A stretch of DNA of 7,381 bases from Azonexus sp. (GTDB taxonomy: Bacteria; Pseudomonadota; Gammaproteobacteria; Burkholderiales; Rhodocyclaceae), in NCBI GenBank assembly GCA_030697085.1, contig JAUYQT010000739.1, positions 1-7,381 of the forward strand, given 5' to 3'. Positions 1 to 5,905 of the stretch are shown here, in pieces. Under the pieces are notes generated by a model that saw only the letters and a list, made by a program, of their open reading frames with translations, did not search any database and was not told the origin of the DNA. The first letter of the stretch is position 1; the number at the start of each line of letters is the position of its first letter. The position numbers were made by a program, and so were the translations under genes.

Positions 1-1296
1 TGCGAAGTAGAACTGCGCCTGAACCGTCGTTTTGCCCCCGAACTCTATATCGACCTTGTGCCAGCCAGCACAAAATACGACGAATGGGCCGTCCGAATGC
101 ACCGCTTCGCTGAAGCCGGACGCCTCGACCACGTTTGCGCCCGCGGCGAACTGACACCGACGCAGCTATCCGAGCTTGCCCAAGTCATTGTCACTTTTCA
201 TAACCAGGCGGCCATCGCCATGCCCGACACCGCGTTTGGCCAACCGGATCAAGTACTCGCCCCGACAGAGGAAAACTTTGTCGAATTACTGCAATTGCTG
301 CCGGAAGAACAGACGCGTCTGGAAAAACTACAGGACTGGAGCCGTAATGAATTCATGCGGCACAGAGAACGAATCGCAACCCGCAAGAACCGCGGGCGCA
401 TCCGCGAATGTCACGGCGATCTCCATCTGGGCAATCTGGTTTTAATCGACGGCAAGATCACCCCTTTCGACTGCATTGAATTTAACGAAAATCTCCGCTG
501 GATCGATGTCATCTCCGAAATCGCATTCACCTACAGCGACCTGCTGGATCATCAGCGCCCCGACCTGGCCGGCTGGCTGCTCAACGAATGGCTGGCTTGT
601 TCCGGCGATTTTGAAGGTGTGCCACTGCTCCGCTTCTATGCCGTATACCGTGCTCTGGTTCGCGCCAAAGTCGCCGCCATTCGCAACGCCGCAGCCCAGG
701 CCAGCGAATATTTAACAATGGCAGAGAAACTGATTTCTCCCTCCGAGCCAAGCTTAACAATCACCTTCGGCCTCTCCGGATCAGGCAAAACCACCGTCAG
801 CACAGCCATGATCCTCGCCGACACCAGCGCGACCACATTGCGCCTGCGCTCAGACATCGAACGCAAACGCCTCTTCGGCTTAACCGCCGATGCCACTAGC
901 CATTCCGATTTGGGCTGCGGTATTTATACCGCCGAGAGCAATGCACAGACCTACGCCCATTTGGCCAAAATATCAGCTGAACTTTTGATGAATGGCTGGT
1001 CAGTCATCATCGATGCCGCTTTTCTCAAACGCCAGCAACGCGACATTTTTCGCGCCCTGGCCGATGATTTCGGCGTGCCATTCAAAATTAGCGCCTGCAG
1101 CGCCTTTCCCCCAGGGCCAGCTCTTGATTTTATGGTCCCAGGGCAAGCATTTGACCCTATCGTCGCAGCACTACAACAGCGCATCACGCAACGTTGCGGC
1201 GATGCCTCCGAGGCAACACTCGCCGTTCTTGAACAACAACTGACTCAAATCGAGTTGCTCGACAATGACGAAATACAGTTCGTTATTAGTCCGTGA
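1..1296 (+). CDS. Bifunctional APH-like kinase / P-loop ATPase, N-terminus missing
   Basis: The reading frame is open from base 1 and the residues before the first GTG (position 58) already fit this family, so the gene is cut by the window edge and 58 is not its start. The visible part is 431 residues; from memory full family members (COG2187 plus COG0645) are about 500-520. First domain: an aminoglycoside-phosphotransferase-like kinase with catalytic loop HGDLHLGN at 412-435 and a DFG-like metal-binding Asp in PFDCIEF (469-471), followed by the family's WIDV..EIAF segment. Second domain: Walker A GLSGSGKTT at 769-795, then RSDIERK, typical of gluconate-kinase-like P-loop kinases, and a conserved IIDAAFLKR strand. 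Substrates are unknown and antibiotic resistance should not be assumed. A degenerate 27-base tandem duplication lies in the second domain (1111-1164). Probably cytoplasmic. Family assignment is firm; function is not. Confidence 0.9.
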   Translation, partial: CEVELRLNRRFAPELYIDLVPASTKYDEWAVRMHRFAEAGRLDHVCARGELTPTQLSELAQVIVTFHNQAAIAMPDTAFGQPDQVLAPTEENFVELLQLLPEEQTRLEKLQDWSRNEFMRHRERIATRKNRGRIRECHGDLHLGNLVLIDGKITPFDCIEFNENLRWIDVISEIAFTYSDLLDHQRPDLAGWLLNEWLACSGDFEGVPLLRFYAVYRALVRAKVAAIRNAAAQASEYLTMAEKLISPSEPSLTITFGLSGSGKTTVSTAMILADTSATTLRLRSDIERKRLFGLTADATSHSDLGCGIYTAESNAQTYAHLAKISAELLMNGWSVIIDAAFLKRQQRDIFRALADDFGVPFKISACSAFPPGPALDFMVPGQAFDPIVAALQQRITQRCGDASEATLAVLEQQLTQIELLDNDEIQFVISP

Positions 1297-1408
1297 ATCG
1301 CCAACACGCTATCTCGAAGCCTACGACAAAGGCCAAGTAGCTGTTTGCTAAAAAGCTGACCTATCACCTTCTCAATTCGGTCCCGTTCCCCTACTTTTCA
1401 ATTCGAGA

Positions 1409-1430
1409 GCGAAAGCACTGAGGCTTTCGC
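1409..1430. other. Perfect 8-bp hairpin in the 3' spacer
   Basis: GCGAAAGC (1409-1416) and GCTTTCGC (1423-1430) are exact reverse complements around the six-base loop ACTGAG. No T-run follows on either strand, so it is not a standard intrinsic terminator. It lies 113 bases after the kinase/ATPase stop codon and could be a 3'-end stem protecting that mRNA. The rest of spacer 1297-1534 holds the terminator at 1487-1514, a repeated TCAATTCG (1372-1379 and 1398-1405) and no convincing gene. Confidence 0.4.
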
Positions 1431-1486
1431 CGACCAGCTTCACTCACGCCATAATCCCGTTGTACTTCAAGGTTGAATCGCCTGGC

Positions 1487-1514
1487 AAAAAAAATCCGCC
1501 GAAGCGGATTTTTT
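1487..1514. terminator. Bidirectional intrinsic terminator
   Basis: Stem TCCGC/GCGGA (1495-1499 with 1504-1508) is flanked by eight A (1487-1494) and six T (1509-1514), so either strand gives a hairpin followed by a U-tract. On the minus strand the loop reads TTCG closed by C-G, the very stable C(UUCG)G tetraloop, and the U-tract has eight residues. The minus-strand reading ends the PEP-CTERM gene, whose stop codon is 20 bases upstream. The plus-strand reading would end the kinase/ATPase transcript. Confidence 0.9.
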
Positions 1515-1534
1515 CAGCACAAATGATTATTAGC

Positions 1535-2395
1535 TTATTTGGTGCTTTTACGACGACGGGCGAAACCGGCGCCAAGAAGACCCAAACCAACCAAAGCCAG
1601 CGAAGCCGGCTCCGGGATGGCATTAGTCTTGATTGAAAGCGTACCGCTGAGTGGCCAAGCGCCAGCGTTGGTGGTGCTGTATGAAGAATCCATACGAGCA
1701 TCGGCGATAACACCACCAACATTCAAACTATTGGTATCAAAGTGAAAAGCTGCGGGGGCTGAATTGTCCACTACGTTCAGGTAACCAAAGCCATTACCAC
1801 CGACGTGTGCAGAATTGCCACCAGCTGATGCGGCAAGGAGAGAGCCAGTACGCAAACCCAAACCAAGCGTAAAGCTAGTCGTACTCACACCCGCGTACTC
1901 AAGCCACAAATCACCATCGGTAGCTTTGGCAATATCCCCAGCCACAGTAGAACCTGCTGCAGATGGGTTCAAGACGGTACCGGTGGTAACGCTGTCCGTG
2001 TAGAGCTTGACACTACCACCCACAAAGTCGATGGCCAAAGCATTAGCGAAACCAGCGGCACCAAGCGTTGCGCCGGAATATTTCACAACATTAGCACCCA
2101 CTAAACCGTACCAGGCACCAACCGTGTAGCCAGTAAAAAAGTAAGTCAGTTGGGTGTTGTTTTGTCCGGAAGTCCAAGTGGTGCCTAGGCCACCAGAATT
2201 GTTGATCTGGGTCACAATACCAACACCTGACAGCGTATCAGTAACCCTTGCCAAGGCGGTCTCCCAAATGGTGCTCGAGACCAGTTGATCGCCTGGATTA
2301 AACGAAACGCCATTAACAGTAACCATTGATGCGTTCGCTGCAAAAGCTGCCGTGCCAAGAGCGATGGCAGCAACGAGGGGTTTTAAATTTGTCAT
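1535..2395 (-). CDS. Secreted PEP-CTERM protein, PepA-like
   Basis: Extracellular or surface protein of 286 residues. Residues 1-22 form a Sec signal peptide (basic MTNLK, hydrophobic core, ANA cleavage motif before Ser23). The C-terminus is a canonical PEP-CTERM sorting signal: Pro-Glu-Pro at 261-263 (DNA 1607-1615), a hydrophobic segment 264-279 and a basic RRRK tail. In this family an exosortase (EpsH/XrtA type) recognises the tail; none is encoded here. The mature region is rich in Gly, Ala, Thr and Asn and has no cysteine. The layout before the tail (GFGYLNV, FDTN, SSY, LSGT) resembles the flocculation-associated PepA family as I remember it, hence moderate trust in that subfamily. I chose the ATG at 2393-2395 because GGAGA precedes it at a good distance and the signal peptide starts there; a longer frame from 2431 would add 12 unlikely residues and begins at the predicted transcription start. 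Confidence 0.92.
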   Translation of the reverse strand: MTNLKPLVAAIALGTAAFAANASMVTVNGVSFNPGDQLVSSTIWETALARVTDTLSGVGIVTQINNSGGLGTTWTSGQNNTQLTYFFTGYTVGAWYGLVGANVVKYSGATLGAAGFANALAIDFVGGSVKLYTDSVTTGTVLNPSAAGSTVAGDIAKATDGDLWLEYAGVSTTSFTLGLGLRTGSLLAASAGGNSAHVGGNGFGYLNVVDNSAPAAFHFDTNSLNVGGVIADARMDSSYSTTNAGAWPLSGTLSIKTNAIPEPASLALVGLGLLGAGFARRRKSTK

Positions 2396-2398
2396 TTG

Positions 2399-2403
2399 AT
2401 TCT
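2399..2403 (-). promoter_or_regulatory. Ribosome binding site deciding the PEP-CTERM start
   Basis: On the minus strand GGAGA is followed by ATCAA-type spacing and then the ATG at 2395. It supports the 286-residue form over the longer frame starting at 2431, which has no comparable site. Confidence 0.7.
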
Positions 2404-2440
2404 CCGAAGAAGGATAGGTTATTGCCAGCAATCAACGATA

Positions 2441-2456
2441 AGCATCATATATGCCA
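2441..2456 (-). promoter_or_regulatory. Candidate sigma-54 (-24/-12) promoter
   Basis: The minus strand reads TGGCATATATGATGCT. Against the consensus TGGCACGNNNNTTGCW, 9 of 12 specified positions match, including the invariant GG and GC at the correct spacing. Transcription would begin near 2430, leaving a 35-base leader before the PEP-CTERM start codon. Known biology supports it: PepA-type PEP-CTERM genes in floc-forming betaproteobacteria have been reported to need RpoN and the PrsK/PrsR two-component system. I saw no sigma-70 promoter of similar quality here; TTGGCT with a poor TATGGC partner is the nearest alternative. Confidence 0.6.
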
Positions 2457-2474
2457 TAATTTTAACCAATCATC

Positions 2475-2487
2475 TAAGCCAATGATT
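2475..2487 (-). promoter_or_regulatory. Candidate IHF binding site
   Basis: The minus strand reads AATCATTGGCTTA, which matches the IHF consensus WATCAANNNNTTR at all but one specified position. An almost pure A/T tract (2486-2510) lies on its 5' side, as in classic high-affinity IHF sites. It sits about 45-57 bases upstream of the predicted start of transcription, between the candidate sigma-54 promoter and the upstream dyad, where IHF would bend DNA to bring an enhancer-bound activator to the polymerase. Confidence 0.4.
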
Positions 2488-2584
2488 TTAAATAATAAAA
2501 AATAAAAATTGGCTACTGAGAAAAAGCCCGAAACACCATGCTGTAAAAAATACCGACATATCGAATAGCAAAACGGATAAATGA

Positions 2585-2618
2585 AAGTTGCCAAGCGTGA
2601 CCTAACGCCAAGCAACTT
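2585..2618. promoter_or_regulatory. 34-base dyad, candidate activator or operator site
   Basis: Outer arms AAGTTGC (2585-2591) and GCAACTT (2612-2618) are perfect reverse complements. Inner arms GCGT (2595-2598) and ACGC (2605-2608) are as well, separated from the outer arms by CAA on both sides. The same segment contains the direct repeat GCCAAGC at 2590-2596 and 2607-2613, a 17-base period. It is centred about 171 bases upstream of the predicted PEP-CTERM transcription start, a usual distance for a sigma-54 enhancer, and about 67 bases before the nitroreductase start, so it could instead regulate that gene. Elsewhere in the 2396-2668 spacer I see no convincing gene. Confidence 0.4.
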
Positions 2619-2668
2619 CCGGCATCCTGCCTTACGATTACCAAATCGCCCTCTCAGCCAAGGCAATC

Positions 2669-3697
2669 ATGCAAACCTCAGACCTGATTAAGATCGCCAC
2701 AACAGCCCCTTCAGCTGACAACAGCCAGCCATGGCAATTTTCTGCAAGCCCAGAGGGAATTGTTTGTCGCTACAAAGACCGCGCTGTCAAGCAAGATCCC
2801 TTCGGCCCGCTCGGCCACGGCACGTTGATGTCAGCTGGTGCACTTCTGGAAAATATCAATACGCTCTGTCCCAGACAGGCTGCCCCTCCCCAACTCAGTA
2901 TCGATGCAGCGCGTTGGTCCATCGTCACCGACTTCTCGGCCTGGCCGGACTCTCCGGACTCAGCAATCGTCAATTTGTTATCTTCCAGGCACACCAATCG
3001 CCACCCTTTTGCTGCTTTGCCAACGCAACCGATTGGTAACGTAAAGCACGCCTTTTCAACACAAATAATCACGTTGACCGCAGCGGAATCGATCAGGCGA
3101 CTGGCTAACGCCCTAACCGACTGCTCAATCGCCCGCTTCAACGATCAGGAGCTTCACGAATGGCTATTCTCCAGCCTGCGTTGGACACCCACAGAAGTTG
3201 ATTCAGGCACCGGGCTAGACCTCAAAACACTCCACCTTCCTCCCGGTGGTCGACAATTCATGCAATGGATCGCACCGTGGGAACGCATGAAATTGCTTAA
3301 TCGCTTCGGTATTTATCGAATCCTCGCTGCGGCCGATTCCGCGCTGTTTCGCCAGGCACCGGGCGTCATGGCTTTTGTTGGCGGACAAACGCCAAAAGAC
3401 GTTCTCGAATGTGGTCAGTTGATGCAGCGAACCTGGCTGGCGCTCAACGCTCAGGGCATTGCCGTTCACCCCTATTACGCACTAACTGACCTAGGCAATC
3501 GCCTTCGGCAAAAAAAGCTGGATGGGCGCTGGGCCGCTAAAATTCAAGGCGCGCAGACAATGGCGGCAGAGGTATTGCAACTAGGCCGCGATGAACAAGT
3601 ACACATGCTTTTCCGAATCGGCACGCCACGGCAAATCCCTGTTCGCTCCAAGCGCCTTCCCGTCACCGCATTCATGGAAGCGAGTTTGGGAGTGTGA
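2669..3697 (+). CDS. Nitroreductase-family flavoprotein
   Basis: A 342-residue protein. APSADNSQPW (residues 13-22) is the FMN-contacting motif of a divergent nitroreductase group. SSRHTNRHPF (105-114) matches that group's R-x-TNR-x-PF motif, and the segment from GQLMQRTWLAL to HPYY (249-270) corresponds to the second half of the fold, ending with FRIGTPR (315-321). It probably binds FMN in the cytoplasm and oxidises or reduces a small molecule; the substrate cannot be read from sequence. It is longer than stand-alone nitroreductases of about 200 residues and resembles the C-terminal half of ThiF-nitroreductase fusions such as mycobacterial Rv1355c, with a ThiF gene facing it 41 bases away. 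The start has an AAGG five bases upstream and the FMN motif begins soon after, so it is credible. No clear promoter was found. Confidence 0.85.
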   Translation: MQTSDLIKIATTAPSADNSQPWQFSASPEGIVCRYKDRAVKQDPFGPLGHGTLMSAGALLENINTLCPRQAAPPQLSIDAARWSIVTDFSAWPDSPDSAIVNLLSSRHTNRHPFAALPTQPIGNVKHAFSTQIITLTAAESIRRLANALTDCSIARFNDQELHEWLFSSLRWTPTEVDSGTGLDLKTLHLPPGGRQFMQWIAPWERMKLLNRFGIYRILAAADSALFRQAPGVMAFVGGQTPKDVLECGQLMQRTWLALNAQGIAVHPYYALTDLGNRLRQKKLDGRWAAKIQGAQTMAAEVLQLGRDEQVHMLFRIGTPRQIPVRSKRLPVTAFMEASLGV

Positions 3698-3738
3698 GCA
3701 CCATACAGAAAACCCGGGAAGCTTCGGATATTCACTCC

Positions 3739-4602
3739 CTACCCTGTTTTCTTCAGTTGCTGCGTCACCAGAAATCGCATTAAACGCTGCAACGGATTGC
3801 GATGTCCGCCTGGGCGCCAGGTTCTGACATAGCGCATTCGATAGGCATCAAACTGGCTACCCCAGGGCGCCAGTTTGACGCCCGGCCGCTGCAAAGCCAG
3901 TTTTAGCACCTCCACCGCTGCCACGCCGGCGCAAAGCTGGCAGGATGCAATACACGATGGCCCTCGCCGCTCGGCAAGATTGATGCGGCTCATATCGACG
4001 ACATAACCGCGTTGCAGCATGGCTGGCGAAAGCCCGACCAGGAAGCGGATGGCCATTTCCATTTCGTCACAGCCTTCAAAGCCAAAATACTGCTCAAAGG
4101 GCATGCCCCCCGGCCCAAACACCAGTAGTGCCGTACCCAAACCCAGCGGCGCGGCAGTAACCACCGGTATTCCTTTACGCTCGCAAGCGGCAAAAGTCAT
4201 ACGCCGCGCCTCAAAAGCGAAGAAGTCCAGGCCATCGACATAAACATCAACGCCATCGAGAAAGTCATCCAGGCAAGACTGGTCAATGCCCTTGGGGAAG
4301 ATTCTAAGATCCAGTTGAGGATTAATATCCAGCGCCAATTCGCTAAGCACCTCGATTTTCGAGCGATCAAGACTCTGCATGGTGGCGCCCACCTGGCGAT
4401 TGAAATTGACGATATCAAACACGTCAAAATCAGCAATTGAAAATTTCCCGATACCAAGGCGGGCCAGCGTTAATAGATGCACGCCACCAACCCCACCCAA
4501 CCCACCGATTCCTATTCGCGATTCACGTAGTTTTGCCTGCTCCGCTTCAGTCACCCAACCAATGTTGCGTGAAAAGGCAGTGTCATAATTAAAGCTTCTC
4601 AT
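3739..4602 (-). CDS. ThiF/MoeB-family E1-like adenylyltransferase
   Basis: A 287-residue cytoplasmic protein predicted to adenylate a carboxylate with ATP. Visible motifs: nucleotide-binding GIGGLGGVGG (31-40), acidic ADFDVFD (57-63) with Asp58/Asp60, the NFNRQ signature (66-70) with Arg69 and Gln70, Lys82, and Asp123 in VDGLD. These match the ATP/Mg-binding set of MoeB, ThiF and E1 enzymes. Cys217, Cys221 and Cys224 lie in GPSCIASCQLC; MoeB and ThiF normally carry two CxxC zinc pairs, and here only one is evident. The length suits a single adenylation domain, with no rhodanese or ubiquitin-like domain. AGGAG (plus positions 4608-4612) precedes the ATG at good spacing. It converges on the nitroreductase gene, and the two resemble the halves of Rv1355c/MoeY-type fusions. 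A role in thiamin or molybdopterin synthesis is not supported by the neighbours, so no gene symbol is given. Confidence 0.9.
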   Translation of the reverse strand: MRSFNYDTAFSRNIGWVTEAEQAKLRESRIGIGGLGGVGGVHLLTLARLGIGKFSIADFDVFDIVNFNRQVGATMQSLDRSKIEVLSELALDINPQLDLRIFPKGIDQSCLDDFLDGVDVYVDGLDFFAFEARRMTFAACERKGIPVVTAAPLGLGTALLVFGPGGMPFEQYFGFEGCDEMEMAIRFLVGLSPAMLQRGYVVDMSRINLAERRGPSCIASCQLCAGVAAVEVLKLALQRPGVKLAPWGSQFDAYRMRYVRTWRPGGHRNPLQRLMRFLVTQQLKKTG

Positions 4603-4675
4603 CCCGACTCCTACGCGATCTGTTTTAGGATTACACTTTCCTTCCGGACATTAGCCGAAACGCACCCAACTGCCA
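4603..4675. promoter_or_regulatory. Divergent intergenic region, ThiF-family gene / ABC permease
   Basis: This 73-base spacer must hold the start signals of the leftward ThiF-family gene and, unless it is read from elsewhere, the rightward permease pair. Leftward, ATTACA (4630-4635, minus TGTAAT) could be a -10 element, but no good -35 accompanies it. Rightward, I find no convincing -35/-10 pair and no Shine-Dalgarno sequence before the ATG at 4676. Confidence 0.35.
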
Positions 4676-5905
4676 ATGATTAGCCTGGTTACCGATATAA
4701 AATTATCGATCCGCAACCTGACCCGAAATATTAATCGGACGCTGGTTGCAGGCTTTACAGTAGCCGGTGGAGTGATGGCATTCCTTCTCGCAGGCGGATT
4801 CATCAACTGGATATTTTATGACATGCGCGAGGCCACGATTCATTCGCAGCTTGGTCATATTCAGATTGTTCGCCCCGGCTATTTCGACAAGGGCATATCC
4901 GACCCTTATTCATTTTTACTACCGGCCGTCTCGCCCGAACTAAAACTACTGGAAGAAACTCCAAGCGTCACCAGTGTGACCCCACGCCTGGCATTCAGCG
5001 GGCTAGCCAGCCGTGAAGAGGTGACGATTCCGTTTATCGGCGAAGGCATCGATCCTGAACGTGAACGCCCGATCAGCACCCGACTCACCATTATGGAAGG
5101 CCGCGACCTGGCGAACATGAAGGATGCCGAGATCATTCTCGGCGAAGGACTGGCGCGTAGCCTGGGCGCCAGACTCGGCGATGCCATTGTTTTGCTCGGC
5201 ACCACTGCAAATGGCAGCACCAACGCCATTGAACTCAAATTTGTGGGTACTTTTGCCACCATCAGTAAAGATTACGACGACACCGCCTTACGGATACCCA
5301 TTCCATTCGCCAGAAAGTTGATGCGGGTAGAAGGTTCGACCTCGTGGGTTGTACTTTTGAAAAATACGGACGACACCGCAAAAGTCGTCGACTCAGTCTC
5401 AGGCAAACTTCCTGTGGCTGACTTTGAAATCACGCCGTGGTTCCAGTTGGCCGACTTCTACAACAAAACAGTCGCCCTCTTCTCAAAACAGATCGATGTC
5501 ATGAAGATCATTATTGGCCTGATCATCGTGCTAACCATCTCCAACACTCAAACCATGAGCGTTCTCGAGCGCACCACCGAAATCGGAACCAGCCTTGCGA
5601 TTGGCCTGCGAAATAATGACGTATTGCGCCTTTTCCTCGTTGAAGGCTTGCTCATCGGCGTGATTGGCGGCGTCATCGGTATCGTGCTGGGCTATGGGTT
5701 CGCGGCAGCGATTTCTGCTATTGGCATTCCCATGCCACCACCACCTGGCATGACTCACGGCTTTACTGGACAGATTCTGGTCAGCGGCCCCCTCGCACTC
5801 GACGCCCTGGTACTGGCCCTGGTCACGACACTTATTGCAAGCGTCATGCCGGCCTGGCGCGCCAGTCGGATGAATATTGTTGATGCCTTGCGCTGTAACC
5901 AGTAA
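4676..5905 (+). CDS. ABC transporter permease, FtsX/MacB-like, first of pair
   Basis: A 409-residue inner-membrane permease. One helix near residues 24-46 precedes a large periplasmic MacB-type core domain (about 50-270), then three helices near 275-295, 322-348 and 372-393 form the FtsX domain. The cytoplasmic segment ERTTEIGTSLAIG (298-310) corresponds to the ATPase-contacting motif, and the protein ends in the usual PAWRASRMNIVDALR. This fold belongs to transporters such as LolCE and MacB that extract or push lipoproteins, lipids or peptides rather than carry solutes across a channel. It is paralogous to the next gene: IHSQxGHIQ after helix 1 and AIGIPMPPPP before helix 4 occur in both. 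No Shine-Dalgarno sequence precedes the ATG, but later Met codons would remove part of helix 1, so 4676 is kept. No ATP-binding subunit is adjacent. The cargo is unknown. Confidence 0.9.
   Translation: MISLVTDIKLSIRNLTRNINRTLVAGFTVAGGVMAFLLAGGFINWIFYDMREATIHSQLGHIQIVRPGYFDKGISDPYSFLLPAVSPELKLLEETPSVTSVTPRLAFSGLASREEVTIPFIGEGIDPERERPISTRLTIMEGRDLANMKDAEIILGEGLARSLGARLGDAIVLLGTTANGSTNAIELKFVGTFATISKDYDDTALRIPIPFARKLMRVEGSTSWVVLLKNTDDTAKVVDSVSGKLPVADFEITPWFQLADFYNKTVALFSKQIDVMKIIIGLIIVLTISNTQTMSVLERTTEIGTSLAIGLRNNDVLRLFLVEGLLIGVIGGVIGIVLGYGFAAAISAIGIPMPPPPGMTHGFTGQILVSGPLALDALVLALVTTLIASVMPAWRASRMNIVDALRCNQ

Noticed and set aside
58..60. GTG at 58 as the start of the kinase/ATPase gene
   Set aside because: The frame is open back to base 1 and the upstream residues (ELRLNRR...ELYID) match the family, so the true start is outside the window.
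1..1296. Aminoglycoside resistance gene
   Set aside because: The APH-like catalytic loop is shared by many kinases. The fused P-loop domain places this protein in a widespread family without known resistance activity.
2445..2666. 73-codon minus-strand frame in the AT-rich spacer
   Set aside because: The composition is irregular, no family is recognisable, and it covers the candidate promoter, IHF and dyad elements; it is most likely chance.
2770..3141. 123-codon minus-strand frame
   Set aside because: It is fully inside the nitroreductase gene on the opposite strand and has no recognisable motifs.
3707..3752. AGAAAAC...GTTTTCT inverted repeat as a terminator between the convergent genes
   Set aside because: The 7-bp arms are A/T-rich and 32 bases apart with only a weak inner GGG/CCC pairing, and one arm lies inside the ThiF-family coding end.
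2669..4602. Azole-peptide (TOMM) biosynthesis cluster
   Set aside because: There is no YcaO gene, no precursor peptide and no export gene of that type beside the ThiF-like and nitroreductase genes, and the nitroreductase matches the MoeY-fusion group better.
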